Assembly (NCBI GenBank): GCA_943367715.1
Contig: CALRJY020000029.1
Location: 1-64,000, forward strand
Length of the DNA stretch: 64,000 bases
Source of the DNA: JAEYXS01 sp943367715
GTDB taxonomy: Bacteria > Verrucomicrobiota > Verrucomicrobiia > Limisphaerales > JAEYXS01
Reading direction: 5' to 3'
The position numbers were made by a program, and so were the translations under genes. Under the pieces are notes generated by a model. The model was not told where the DNA came from, ran no database searches, and saw nothing but the letters and a program-made list of their open reading frames with translations. This document shows positions 51,795 to 61,166 of the stretch, one piece after another (the first letter of the stretch is position 1; each line of letters starts with the position of its first letter).

Positions 51795-54116
51795 TTACGG
51801 CACTTTCAGCAGCATGAAGGAATCGAGTTCCGTGCCGCCTTCCCGGCCGTAGATGTCCACATCCAGCACGCCGGTGGTGAGGCTCATGTTGGTGCCGACA
51901 GCGCGCCAGGTCCATGAGTTGGTGCTGAGCGGGACGGACCAAAGCTGGTTCGCCCCGCCGTTGAGGGAGATGAAGAAGCTGTCCGAATTGCCGTTCTGCG
52001 CGCGGGTGCGACCGAGGAGCAGATAGTTGCCGTTTGCATAAACCGGGATCTGGAAGCTCGCCGCGTTGGTGGCTTGATTGCTGCCGAAGGGTGACGTGAG
52101 GGAAGCGCCCGTGACGGATGCGACATTATTCGTCAGCACGAAGCCTTGATAAGTGTCGGGCGAGAGCGACGGCGCCTTCGCGGTGCTAGGCCGGTTCAAC
52201 CACAGATAGTCGAGCTTCGCTCCGGGTTCACGCGCGATGAGTTTCAACGTGTAAGTGCCAGGCGCGAGGCTGAAGCGCGTCATCGCTTTTACCGAACCAT
52301 ACGTCACGGGCTGGTATTCCCAACGCCCGCGCACATGCCAATCCACCATGGGTCCTCCCGCGACCTGCACGTAAAAGCTGTCGTCGGTATCGGTCACCGA
52401 GTGAGTCGAGCCGCCCAAGACATAGTCCGAAGCGTAATCCACCGTGAAGGTCCATTGGGCGTAGTTCGTACTGCCGGTGACCGAACTCGACAGATAAGAG
52501 CCGAACGGCCGCTTGGCATCCGTGGTCAAGGCCATCGAGCCGGCTCGGGTGGCGGCGGCAGGTTTGAACAGGATGCCGGTCACCTTCGCGGCACTGTCCC
52601 GCTGGGGCACGCCCAGCTCAGATTGCGTCCGGTAGAGGCGCAGCGTGGAGGGCGGCGGATTGATGGGATTCCCGTTACCATCCAGGCGAGGCGCATCGCG
52701 ATAGGGGGGCAACGTTTCCCAGCGCAGGTAATAGTGATGGTCCGCGTAAGCGAGACCGCCGGAGCGCAACCGCCGCACGGCCATCGAGTCGCCATCATGG
52801 GTGTAATTGATCTCCGGCGTGCTGCTGTCGAAGTAAGCGTTGGTGGACGTGGGCGAGTTCGCGGAGAGATAGGTGCCTGTATTCGGATAGGTGAGAATCA
52901 CCTTCTTCAACATCGCTTCATCCAGCAGATACGGACCGCTGTTGGTATCCATGACGCCCGTTTCGGTGACCATCGAGACACTCACCGTGGTGAGGCCGTC
53001 CACCGGATCATCCGCGCCGAAGGAATTCGCAACGCTGCCTCCCGGCGGCAAACTGCCGCCACCCGAGAATTCCCAATGCCACGAAGAACTCGTCAACTTC
53101 ACGATGTTCCACACGTTCGATCCGGGAATCGGCCGCGCGACATACACCTGGGAATTACCGCTTCCATCGTATTTGTGATAGGCCACGAGCGGCACGCCAT
53201 CGCGATCGAAGGAGAGCTTGGGCTGGCCGTTCAGTAGGCCGCCCAACTGCGGCACGTTATCGATCGTCGTGAACGACTGGCTGGGCGTCACTGGCAGAGT
53301 CACCGCGCGACCGAAGGCATCGGTCCAGTTCGTGAAGTTGGCGGTGCGCATGTAGGAGAGCCGGTAATTGCTTTCCGCACCGCCGGTGCCGCGCCAGACC
53401 CACAGGCAATGCACATAACCCCGATCCACCACGAACCCCGGATAGACACTGTAATTGTTCGTCCAATTGAAGATCGCGGGACCGCCGGTCGCCTTCGCGA
53501 ACGTCTTCGGCGAGGCCGCGTAGCTCAGGAGATACCAGCTTCCCGCATTATCCGCCGTGTGATTGCGATAGGAGAAGATGAACTCCTCTTTCGGCCCCAG
53601 GAAGAACGAGGGATACGTTGATTGACTCTCCGTGGTGGTGCTGACGAGCGAGGTAAGCTTCGTCATGAAACCGGCGACGAATTGCGACGACGAAGTCACC
53701 GGCGAAGCCGAGCGCCAATAGTTCATCGGGTTGCGATGCAGGTTCCCGGACAAGTGCAGGTAGCCGAGCGAATCCACCGTCATCGTAAGGTAATTGTGAC
53801 TGTCCCAGCCTACGTTCGAGGCCAGGGCGACCTTGACCCAGTTCGTGGAAGTCATATTCCGCGCGGCCAACGTCACCTGCCGATACTGGTTGTAGTAGGC
53901 CGCGATCTGCACGTCCTTCAACGTGATGAAAGAAAAGCCGACGTAGTGTCCGGACCACGCCGGATCGATGTTCAAGGAACCACCCTTGGCCAGCGGATCA
54001 TTGGGGAAGTCATCATTCGCCGCGGCCTGACTGAGCTGCGGATTGGCCAGCGCCAATAGTGCCATCAGCAGGAGGAACAACTTGGGAATACTCGGATTGG
54101 TTTTTTGCGCATTCAT
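51795..54116 (-). CDS. Secreted BNR_4-type protein with C-terminal binding modules
   Basis: The ATG at 54116 gives 773 residues with a signal peptide (NAQKTNPSIPKLFLLLMALLALANPQLSQAA); the longer frame is unlike an exported start. The region about 45-460 matches the BNR_4 seven-bladed propeller found in several polysaccharide lyase families (for example ulvan lyases). Its key strip is HYVGFSFITLKDVQIAAYYNQYRQVTLAARN, then DSHNYLTMTVDSLGYLHLSGNLHRNPMNYWRS. The C-terminal third has galactose-binding-like modules with LAPGTYTLKLIAREPGAKLDYLWLNR and a similar final module. A lyase role is plausible but not shown. Confidence 0.65.
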   Translation of the reverse strand: MNAQKTNPSIPKLFLLLMALLALANPQLSQAAANDDFPNDPLAKGGSLNIDPAWSGHYVGFSFITLKDVQIAAYYNQYRQVTLAARNMTSTNWVKVALASNVGWDSHNYLTMTVDSLGYLHLSGNLHRNPMNYWRSASPVTSSSQFVAGFMTKLTSLVSTTTESQSTYPSFFLGPKEEFIFSYRNHTADNAGSWYLLSYAASPKTFAKATGGPAIFNWTNNYSVYPGFVVDRGYVHCLWVWRGTGGAESNYRLSYMRTANFTNWTDAFGRAVTLPVTPSQSFTTIDNVPQLGGLLNGQPKLSFDRDGVPLVAYHKYDGSGNSQVYVARPIPGSNVWNIVKLTSSSWHWEFSGGGSLPPGGSVANSFGADDPVDGLTTVSVSMVTETGVMDTNSGPYLLDEAMLKKVILTYPNTGTYLSANSPTSTNAYFDSSTPEINYTHDGDSMAVRRLRSGGLAYADHHYYLRWETLPPYRDAPRLDGNGNPINPPPSTLRLYRTQSELGVPQRDSAAKVTGILFKPAAATRAGSMALTTDAKRPFGSYLSSSVTGSTNYAQWTFTVDYASDYVLGGSTHSVTDTDDSFYVQVAGGPMVDWHVRGRWEYQPVTYGSVKAMTRFSLAPGTYTLKLIAREPGAKLDYLWLNRPSTAKAPSLSPDTYQGFVLTNNVASVTGASLTSPFGSNQATNAASFQIPVYANGNYLLLGRTRAQNGNSDSFFISLNGGANQLWSVPLSTNSWTWRAVGTNMSLTTGVLDVDIYGREGGTELDSFMLLKVP

Positions 54117-54382
54117 AGATAGTCGAATCGTCGGATCAGTTCGGTTCTGTTCTGAGCAAGTGGGTGGCGGTACGACGATGCACATTCGATGAAACGCCTT
54201 TCGAAGGAGCAAGACTGCTTGCCACGGCCACGGGTGATTGAGGGGAAGATAGCAGCGTTTTTGAAAAATGCCAGTAACCTTAAACCAACTCCCCTGCTCC
54301 TCCCTCAACGTTCAACACAAACTCCGCGCATGGATCGCTTTGCAACTGGATTTAACCACCTTATTTCACCTAACCTCCCCGC

Positions 54383-54835
54383 ATGCCACAATCACTGAGC
54401 ATGGTTGTCCTCCATGTGATCTTCAGCACCAAGGACCGGCAACAATTCATCGGAACGGATCTCCGCCCCCGTCTGCATGCCTACCTCGCCACCATCGCCC
54501 GCGATACAGGTTGTGAATCCTATCGCGTCGGTGGCGTCGCCGATCACGTCCATCTGGCCATCCGGTTATCCCGTACCCTCACTATTGCCGATCTCATCGA
54601 GAACCTGAAAACCACATCCACTAAATGGGTGAGAGTGCAATCCGCCGATCTCTCGACCTTTGCCTGGCAACCCGGCTATGCTTGCTTCTCCGTCGGCCCC
54701 ACCGATCTGGACGCCCTCTGCACCTACATCGACAAGCAAGAGGAACACCACCGCACCCGCACCTTTCAAGACGAGTTCCGCATGTTCCTCAAAAAATACG
54801 GCGTCGATTATGACGAAGCCTACGTCTGGGATTAA
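54383..54835 (+). mobile_element. IS200-like Y1 transposase gene
   Basis: The 150-residue protein is a single-domain HUH transposase. The metal-binding HUH motif is DHVHLAIRLS (about 53-62). The nucleophilic tyrosine is in TDLDALCTYIDKQEEHHRTRTFQDEFRMF (Y near 115). The C-terminal DYDEAYVWD is typical of IS200-like transposases in Verrucomicrobia and Planctomycetes. The gene looks intact. It is followed by the palindromic structure at 54936-55135. No tnpB or accessory gene is present. Confidence 0.8.
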
Positions 54836-55359
54836 CCGACCAAACGGATTGTGAATGACCGCCAACCGAAGTGATTCCGTTCCAATCCCCTAAAAGTGGG
54901 CGCAGCCCACGCTTGCCTCCGAGCACCAACGGTGCGGCCTCATACCAGCCTAGGCCAACGGCCTAGGTAATGGCCTCCCGCACCATAAGGGCTGAAAGCC
55001 CGATTCATGCACCCACGCGCCCAATCATTCCATACCGCCACCCATTCTACCCGCACGGTGCATGAATCGCACTTTCAGTGCTTCTGCTTCTCTCCGGACT
55101 AATCCTAGGCCGTTGGCCTAGGCTGGTATGAGGCCGGGCCTTTGGCCCTCATAGAGACGCCGGAGGCATCGACGCTACGCCCCAAACCCTTTTCCCTATC
55201 CCCTCCCCTTGATCCACCGTCTAGCTACGTCCCCAAACCCCGAAATTTATCTCTGTCCCCCCGTCCCCCAATCCGTTACAAAGGGGGCTGGACGCTCGTT
55301 TCCAGAGGTTGTCCAAATCCCCCATTTTGACGGGATCATTTACTTAATTTGTTTGTGTC
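54836..55359. other. Gene-free region after the transposase
   Basis: Apart from the palindromic structure, no gene is seen. The part after 55140 is C-rich and has short open frames without motifs. A usable ribosome site for the ABC-F gene at 55360 is not obvious. Confidence 0.4.
54936..55135. repeat. 200-nt palindromic structure beside the transposase
   Basis: The outer arms 54936-54967 and 55104-55135 are exact reverse complements over 32 nt. Each arm itself contains CCTAGGCC/GGCCTAGG around AAC, a strong small hairpin. Inner arms CGATTCATGCACC (55001-55013) and GGTGCATGAATCG (55057-55069) are also exact. GGGCTGAAAGCCC-type mini-hairpins lie between. The layout resembles paired REP sequences acted on by Y1 transposases. 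Confidence 0.8.
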
Positions 55360-56970
55360 ATGCTGACGATTCGTAATCTGAAGAAGGGTTTTGGTGGTCG
55401 CACTTTGTTCGAGGGTGCGAACATGCAGATCAATTATGGTGACCGTGTGGTGCTCGTGGGCCCTAACGGCGCGGGCAAGTCCACGTTGTTCTCGCTCATC
55501 TTGAAAAAGGATGAGCCGGACGAAGGCGAAGTGACGCGCGATGAGTGGACGACGGTGGGCTTCCTGCCGCAGGAGAGCGAGCCGGTGGGGAACGAGACGG
55601 TGATTGAGGTGGCGACGGGGCGCGCGGGCGAGATGGAGAAGCTGGAGAAGACGCTGCATGAGCTGGAGAAGGCGGGCACGGTGGATATCCCGGAATACTT
55701 CGAGGCGCAGAGCAAGTTCGATGCGTTGAACAATCCGGAGTTCGAGGCGCGCGCGAAACGCATCCTGGTGGGGATGGGTTACAAGCAGACGGATTTCGAC
55801 CGGCCGGCACGCGAGATGAGCGGTGGCTGGATCATGCGGGCGCACTTGGCGCGGCTGCTGGTGATGGAGCCGGATCTCTTGATGCTGGACGAGCCGACGA
55901 ATCATTTGGACCTGATGGCGCTCTTGTGGTTGCAGGATTATCTGAAGGGTTTCCCGGGCGCGCTGCTGATGATCTCGCATGATCGCCAGTTCATGGATGA
56001 GTTGTGCAAGAACATCTTCGAGATCAATGAAGCGAAGTTGATCGCGTACACGGGGAATTACACGGATTACCTACGGCAACGGGAGGAGAATTACGAGAAC
56101 CAGCTCGCAGCGTACAAGAATCAGCAGAAGGAGATCGCGAACTTGCAGGAGTTCGTGAGCCGGTTCCGCTCGGTGGCGTCGAAGGCGTCGCAGGCGATGA
56201 GCAAGCTCAAGGCGATCGAGCGCATGGAGCTGATCGAGAAGCCGAAGCAGCCGCGCAAGCCGTTCCGGTTCCAATTCCCGCAACCGCAACGCGGCGGTCA
56301 GCGGGCGATCTCGCTGGAGAACGTCCACATGGCCTACGGGAGTCATGTGGTGTATCGCGGACTCGATCTGACGGTGGAACGCGGCGAACGCACGGTGCTC
56401 GTGGGACCGAATGGCGCCGGCAAATCGACGCTCCTAAAAATCCTCGCGGGCGAGGTGCCCTTCCAACAGGGCGTGCGTGACCTCGGTCACAATGCGAAGA
56501 TCGGTTACTTCAGCCAGCATCGCTCGGCCACGCTGGACCCGAACAACAGTGTGCTGGAGGAGATCATGGCGGCCGCCCCGGCCCTCGGGGAAGAGGAGGC
56601 GCGCGGTATCTTGGGCTCGTTCATGTTCCGCAAGGAAGAGATCTTCAAGAAGACGGCAGTGCTGAGCGGCGGCGAGAAGAGCCGGTTGAACCTGGTGAAA
56701 TTCCTCGTGGATCCGCCAAACCTCCTGCTGATGGATGAGCCGACGACGCATTTGGACATCCTGACGGTGGAATCGCTGATCCTCGCGCTCGAGAAGTATG
56801 AGGGCACACTGGTCTTCATCTCGCATGATGTGCGCTTCATCCGCAAGCTGGCGGCGAAGGTGCTCCACATCAATAACGGCCAGGTGACGCCGTACGTGGG
56901 CAACTTCGACTACTATCTGGAGAAGACCGGTGCCGAGGGCAATGCCCGGGCGGCGTTGACGGCAGGTTGA
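55360..56970 (+). CDS. ABC-F family ATPase
   Basis: The 536-residue protein has two ATP-binding domains and no membrane domain. Domain 1 (about 1-240) has Walker A GPNGAGKST, a divergent signature MSGGWIMRAHLARLL and Walker B LLMLDEPTNHLD. Domain 2 (about 310-530) has Walker A GPNGAGKST, signature LSGGEKSRLNLVKFL and Walker B LLLMDEPTTHLD. The interdomain linker (about 240-310) is helical and charged, as in ABC-F translation factors that act on the ribosome. It lacks the long inserts of antibiotic-resistance types, so a housekeeping Uup/EttA-like role is more likely. Confidence 0.88.
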   Translation: MLTIRNLKKGFGGRTLFEGANMQINYGDRVVLVGPNGAGKSTLFSLILKKDEPDEGEVTRDEWTTVGFLPQESEPVGNETVIEVATGRAGEMEKLEKTLHELEKAGTVDIPEYFEAQSKFDALNNPEFEARAKRILVGMGYKQTDFDRPAREMSGGWIMRAHLARLLVMEPDLLMLDEPTNHLDLMALLWLQDYLKGFPGALLMISHDRQFMDELCKNIFEINEAKLIAYTGNYTDYLRQREENYENQLAAYKNQQKEIANLQEFVSRFRSVASKASQAMSKLKAIERMELIEKPKQPRKPFRFQFPQPQRGGQRAISLENVHMAYGSHVVYRGLDLTVERGERTVLVGPNGAGKSTLLKILAGEVPFQQGVRDLGHNAKIGYFSQHRSATLDPNNSVLEEIMAAAPALGEEEARGILGSFMFRKEEIFKKTAVLSGGEKSRLNLVKFLVDPPNLLLMDEPTTHLDILTVESLILALEKYEGTLVFISHDVRFIRKLAAKVLHINNGQVTPYVGNFDYYLEKTGAEGNARAALTAG

Positions 56971-57312
56971 TTTCAGCAGGGCGTCAAGCCGGGAGATGGT
57001 CAAAGTTGACGTAGCCAGCTGCTCTTGGGCGGCTGAGAACGCACGCGCCCGATTCATTGTAAGCCCTTTCATTTAGCGAAGTTAAGTAGGTTTTCACCCC
57101 AGCAACCCCATTAGCTTTTCCCACCCCGGGAGGAGCAAAAATAATGGTTGCCTTTGGAATTGGAAAACCCCATGTTACGATTCCGTTATGTTAGATTGCT
57201 CAACGGTTCGAGAGCTGGTGAATCTTCAGGTGAACGAGTTTTCAGTGATGATTTGAAACCCGGCGGTCGGGAACGGTCTGCGACGAAGTGAGTATCTAAT
57301 AACAAATCATCA
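56971..57312. other. Long leader before the RRM gene
   Basis: A 340-bp stretch without a supported gene. A 16-codon frame (57144-57194) follows a strong GGGAGGAG ribosome-site-like sequence, but its product MVAFGIGKPHVTIPLC is unlike any known leader peptide. A long 5' leader would be usual for a cold-inducible RNA-binding protein gene. No riboswitch fold was recognised. Confidence 0.35.
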
Positions 57313-57744
57313 ATGAGTACTAAGTTGTTCGTAGGAAATCTTTCCTTCAACACGATCGAAAACGATCTCCATGACCTGTTCGCTGCTCATGGCGGCGTGA
57401 TCGAGGTCAACCTGATGGTGGACAAGTTCACGGGCCGTCCCCGTGGCTTCGCCTTCGTCACCATGGAATCCCCGGAAGCGGCTGAAGCTGCGATCCAGGC
57501 CCTGCACGGCAAGAATTTCGACGGTCGCGACCTGACCGTGAACATCGCCCGCCCGCGTGAAGAGCGTCCTCCGGGCGGCGGCGGTGGTGGTGGTTTCCGC
57601 GGCGGTGGCGGTGGTGAACGCCGTGGTGGCGGCGGCGGCGGATACGGTGGTGGCGGCGAACGCCGTGGCGGTGGTGGCGGCGGATACGGTGGTGGCGGCG
57701 AACGCCGTGGCGGTGGCGGCGGCGACCGTGGTGGCCGCTACTAA
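57313..57744 (+). CDS. Glycine-rich RRM RNA-binding protein
   Basis: The 143-residue protein has one RNA-recognition motif (about 1-80) with RNP2 KLFVGNLSF (about 4-12) and RNP1 RGFAFVTM (about 44-51), followed by a glycine/arginine-rich tail of GGGGGYGGGGERRGG repeats. This matches bacterial cold-inducible RNA-binding proteins of the Rbp type, which bind single-stranded RNA. Two hairpins follow, the second a good terminator. Confidence 0.88.
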   Translation: MSTKLFVGNLSFNTIENDLHDLFAAHGGVIEVNLMVDKFTGRPRGFAFVTMESPEAAEAAIQALHGKNFDGRDLTVNIARPREERPPGGGGGGGFRGGGGGERRGGGGGGYGGGGERRGGGGGGYGGGGERRGGGGGDRGGRY

Positions 57745-57772
57745 TTGACGCCGATCAATTAGCGTTTTCACG

Positions 57773-57816
57773 GGTGTGGGGCGCCGTTCTAAAGCGCTCC
57801 ACACCTTTTGTTTTTT
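57773..57816 (+). terminator. Terminator after the RRM gene
   Basis: GGTGTGG (57773-57779) pairs with CCACACC (57799-57805), with an extra GCGC pairing inside, followed by TTTTGTTTTTT. A weaker hairpin, TAATTGA/TCAATTA (57742-57761), lies just before it. Confidence 0.75.
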
Positions 57817-57866
57817 GGTTTAACGAAATCAGCAGCAAATAACAGCGTAAGAAAGACCTGTTTCAA

Positions 57867-58088
57867 GTGGAAGAGCCCATCACAGTAGAAGGCAGCATAT
57901 TGACCGTTTTGCCCGGCACGATGTTCCGGGTGAAGCTCGACAACAATCACGAAGTCCTCGCCCATATCTCCGGCAAGATGCGGAAACATTTCGTCCGCCT
58001 CACCATCGGTGACCGTGTGCGGATGGAGATGTCCCCCTACGACCTGACTAAAGGCCGTATCGTTTTCCGTTTGCGGACCCAGTCATAA
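57867..58088 (+). CDS. infA: Translation initiation factor IF-1
   Basis: The 73-residue OB-fold protein matches IF-1 over its full length (EEPITVEGSILTVLPGTMFRVKLDNNHEVLAHISGKMRKHFVRLTIGDRVRMEMSPYDLTKGRI). The start is a GTG with only a weak ribosome site. IF-1 occupies the ribosomal A site during initiation. It is not in the usual ribosomal-protein operon here; neighbours are an RRM protein and a tRNA gene. Confidence 0.92.
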   Translation: MEEPITVEGSILTVLPGTMFRVKLDNNHEVLAHISGKMRKHFVRLTIGDRVRMEMSPYDLTKGRIVFRLRTQS

Positions 58089-58107
58089 CCCGAACCTCAT
58101 TTTACCC

Positions 58108-58143
58108 TCCAACCTCCCTCCGTGGCGGTTGGAGTTTTTGTTT
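58108..58143 (+). terminator. Terminator after infA
   Basis: TCCAACC (58108-58114) and GGTTGGA (58127-58133) form a seven-base stem with a twelve-base loop, followed by GTTTTTGTTTT. Confidence 0.7.
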
Positions 58144-58216
58144 TGGGATTTGTCATTTCCATTACTTTTCCCATTGCAATCTTGGCGGACTCAATGCAAG
58201 TTCCGTTCCTCTGGTT

Positions 58217-58294
58217 CGGGGCGTAGCGTAGCTTGGCTAGCGCGCTTGTTTCGGGTACAAGAGGTCGTGAGTTCAAATCTCACCGCCCCGACCA
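58217..58294 (+). tRNA. tRNA-Pro(CGG)
   Basis: The cloverleaf is complete. The acceptor stem CGGGGCG pairs with CGCCCCG. The anticodon arm is CTTGT-TTCGGGT-ACAAG with anticodon CGG. The T arm is GTGAG-TTCAAAT-CTCAC. Discriminator A and an encoded CCA end follow. The downstream amidohydrolase gene starts 16 bp after it. Confidence 0.95.
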
Positions 58295-58310
58295 TTTCCC
58301 TTCTTTATCC

Positions 58311-61166
58311 ATGATGCAGTCTACCAACAGGTTGCTTCGTTCCTTGGTTCACCTCGCCTTGATAAGCACGTTTCTGCCCGCGCTTACCGCCGCCGAGTTT
58401 TTACCCCCGGGACATCGCCCAAAAGCACTGGGCATCCACGCGCTGACGAATGCCACCATCATTCCCCAGCCTGGACAATCCCTGAACAACGCCACCGTGG
58501 TCATTCGGAATGGCAAGATCGAGGCCGTGGGGAAGGACGTCGCCATCCCCGCCGATGCCCGTGTCCATGACCTCACCGGCTGCACCATTTACGCCGGATT
58601 CATCGATGCCGCCCTCGCCTTGGGCACCAACAGTGGTGCGTCCCTCGATACCAGCGGTTCAGAACCCATCCGTTTCGCCTCCGGTAACATCAATTTCTTC
58701 GGCGTGCCCGGCGAAGAAAAAGACCCCGGCACCGCGGGCCCCGGTTACGAACTGAAACGCATCACGCCTGAGTTCCGCGTCGCCGCCACCTATCGCCCGA
58801 ATGCCAAGGTGTTCGAGACGATGCGCGACCTCGGCTTCACGGCCGGTAACGTGATCCCCAATGGCGGCATCATCCAAGGCACCAGCGCGTTCGTGCAATT
58901 GAACGATGCCAACCCCAACGATGCCGTTCTCCGCGCGAATGTCTTCCAACACATCGTCTTCGATCCCACCACGAAAGATGACAGCTACCCCGGCTCCCTC
59001 ATGGGCGTCATCTCCGCCGTGCGCCAAACCTTCTTTGACGCCCAGTATTACGCCTCGGTGAAAGCCGCGCCAGACAAGGCCCGCCTAGAATTCAACCCCG
59101 CCCTCGAAGCTCTTCAGCCCGTTCTGAAGCAGGACCTTTCCGTCTGGTTCGAACCCGGCAGCGTCCTGATGGTCGATCGCGCTACGCAGGTCGCCCGTGA
59201 ACTAAAGCTGAAATTCGTCATCTACTCCAGCGGCCAGGAATGGCGCCGCCCGGAACTCGCTGCCGCCACCGGCGCGAGCTTCATCGTCCCTTTGAATTTC
59301 CCCGCCGCTCCCAAGCTCCCCACCGATGATGACTGGCTTGATGTCAGTCTCGATCAACTCCGTGTCTGGGACTGGGCCGCTGAAAATCCCGCCGTGCTGC
59401 GCCAGCAAGGCCGCGACATCGCTCTCACTACCCGTGAACTCGCCGAGAAAAAAGATTTCCGTAAGAACACCAAGCTCGCCCTGCTTCGCGGCCTTTCCAC
59501 TGACGACGCCCTTGCCGCCCTCACCACCATTCCTGCAAAACTGTGCGGTGTAGATGGCCAGCTCGGCACTATCACGGCAGGCAAGCTCGCGAATCTCACC
59601 ATCGTGAAGGGCGCCAGCTACTTCAATCCCGAAGACCCCGTGCAGGAAGTCTGGATCGAAGGCGAACGCTTCAGTGCCAGCGAAAAATCCAAAGAGGCCG
59701 AGAAGAAAAAGGATGACGCGAAAGAGAAAGAAAAAAAGGACAAGGAGCCCAAGGGCGAAGACCTGAAGCGCACCGCTCGCGCACCCTTGGAAGACCGCCA
59801 GGTGCTCGCCACGCCCAAGTTCGTCCTCATCCACAGCGCGACCATCTGGACCTCGGGTCCACAAGGCATCCTCACCAACGCCTCACTCTTGGTAAGTGAC
59901 GGAAAGATTCAAGCGGTCGGTGTCTTCAAGGCCGAACTCAGCGCCGACACGCAAGTCATCGATGCTCAAGGCAAGCACATCACCGCGGGTCTCATTGATG
60001 CCCACAGCCACAGCATGATCCTCGGTGATGTGAATGAATCCACCCTGCCCTCCACCGCCATGGTGCGCATCGCCGACGTGGTAAATTCCGAGACCGAGAA
60101 CATCTACAAACAACTCGCCGGCGGCCTGACCGTAGCGAATCTCCTGCACGGTTCTGCCAATCCCATCGGCGGCCAAAACCAGATCATCAAGCTCAAACAA
60201 GGCGCCGCGCCCGAAGACCTGAAATTTCCCGATGCGCCGAAAGGCATCAAATTCGCCCTCGGCGAAAACGTGAAACAATCCAACTGGGGCGAGAAACAGG
60301 TGAAACGCTTCCCGCAATCCCGCATGGGCGTGCCCACTTTCATGGCCAATCGCTTCCTCGCCGCCCAGCAGTATTTGGCCTCATGGGATACTTTTCGTCG
60401 CGATGGTGGCCTGACCCCGAAACGCAATCTGGAACTCGAAGCCATCGGCGAGATTCTCAATGGCCAGCGCTGGATCCACTGCCACTCCTATCGTCAGGAC
60501 GAAATCCTCGCCTTCTTGCGCGTGATGGAATCGTTCAAGGTCAAGGTCGGCACTCTCCAACACGTCCTCGAGGGCTACAAGGTCGCCGATGAGATTGCCA
60601 AACATGGTGCCGGCGGCTCCTGCTTCTCAGATTGGTGGGGTTACAAATTTGAAGTCTACGATGCCATTCCCCACGCAGGCAGCCTGATGCGTGACCGCGG
60701 CGTGCTCGTCTCGTTCAACTCCGATTCTTCCGATCTCGCCCGCCGCATGAATCTGGAAGCTGCGAAAGCCGTGAAGTATGGCAACACACCGGAAATCGAA
60801 GCGCTGAACTTCGTCACCATCAATCCCGCCAAACAACTGCGCATCGATAAACGCGTTGGCTCGCTGGAAGTGGGTAAGGACGCGGATTTCGCGCTCTGGT
60901 CCAAGTCCCCGCTCGACGATACCACAGTCTGCTTAGAAACTTGGATTGAGGGCAAAAAGTATTTCGACCGCTCTCTCGATGCCACCCGCACCGACAAACT
61001 CGTGAAAGAACGCGACGCGCTCATAGCAAAAGCGAAGAAACTCGGCGGCGACAAGAAAGACTCGGACAGCGCCCGTGCCGCCTTCTTCCGCCGCGCCTTG
61101 GAAACCGCCAAAGAACTTGAACCCGTCCACTGCCTCGACTGCACCAAGATCGGAGGCCAACCGTGA
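58311..61166 (+). CDS. Secreted double amidohydrolase-like protein
   Basis: The ATG at 58311 gives 951 residues with a signal peptide (RLLRSLVHLALISTFLPALTAAE); the frame runs upstream through the tRNA gene. Two amidohydrolase-type halves are joined by a highly charged Lys/Glu linker (about 485-510). The first half (about 40-470) keeps the fold's strands but has lost the HxH metal motif (TIYAGFIDAALAL). The second half (about 530-930) keeps it (AGLIDAHSHSM, HSH near 565-567) and has further candidate ligands in WIHCHSYRQDE, LQHVLEGY and FNSDSSDLA. It probably hydrolyses amide or cyclic bonds outside the cytoplasm. The next gene overlaps its stop codon. Confidence 0.75.
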   Translation: MMQSTNRLLRSLVHLALISTFLPALTAAEFLPPGHRPKALGIHALTNATIIPQPGQSLNNATVVIRNGKIEAVGKDVAIPADARVHDLTGCTIYAGFIDAALALGTNSGASLDTSGSEPIRFASGNINFFGVPGEEKDPGTAGPGYELKRITPEFRVAATYRPNAKVFETMRDLGFTAGNVIPNGGIIQGTSAFVQLNDANPNDAVLRANVFQHIVFDPTTKDDSYPGSLMGVISAVRQTFFDAQYYASVKAAPDKARLEFNPALEALQPVLKQDLSVWFEPGSVLMVDRATQVARELKLKFVIYSSGQEWRRPELAAATGASFIVPLNFPAAPKLPTDDDWLDVSLDQLRVWDWAAENPAVLRQQGRDIALTTRELAEKKDFRKNTKLALLRGLSTDDALAALTTIPAKLCGVDGQLGTITAGKLANLTIVKGASYFNPEDPVQEVWIEGERFSASEKSKEAEKKKDDAKEKEKKDKEPKGEDLKRTARAPLEDRQVLATPKFVLIHSATIWTSGPQGILTNASLLVSDGKIQAVGVFKAELSADTQVIDAQGKHITAGLIDAHSHSMILGDVNESTLPSTAMVRIADVVNSETENIYKQLAGGLTVANLLHGSANPIGGQNQIIKLKQGAAPEDLKFPDAPKGIKFALGENVKQSNWGEKQVKRFPQSRMGVPTFMANRFLAAQQYLASWDTFRRDGGLTPKRNLELEAIGEILNGQRWIHCHSYRQDEILAFLRVMESFKVKVGTLQHVLEGYKVADEIAKHGAGGSCFSDWWGYKFEVYDAIPHAGSLMRDRGVLVSFNSDSSDLARRMNLEAAKAVKYGNTPEIEALNFVTINPAKQLRIDKRVGSLEVGKDADFALWSKSPLDDTTVCLETWIEGKKYFDRSLDATRTDKLVKERDALIAKAKKLGGDKKDSDSARAAFFRRALETAKELEPVHCLDCTKIGGQP

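Noticed and set aside
57144..57194. Sixteen-codon leader frame with a strong ribosome-site-like sequence before the RRM gene.
   Set aside because: No regulatory codon run or conserved sequence; a purine-rich GGGAGGAG string can occur by chance.
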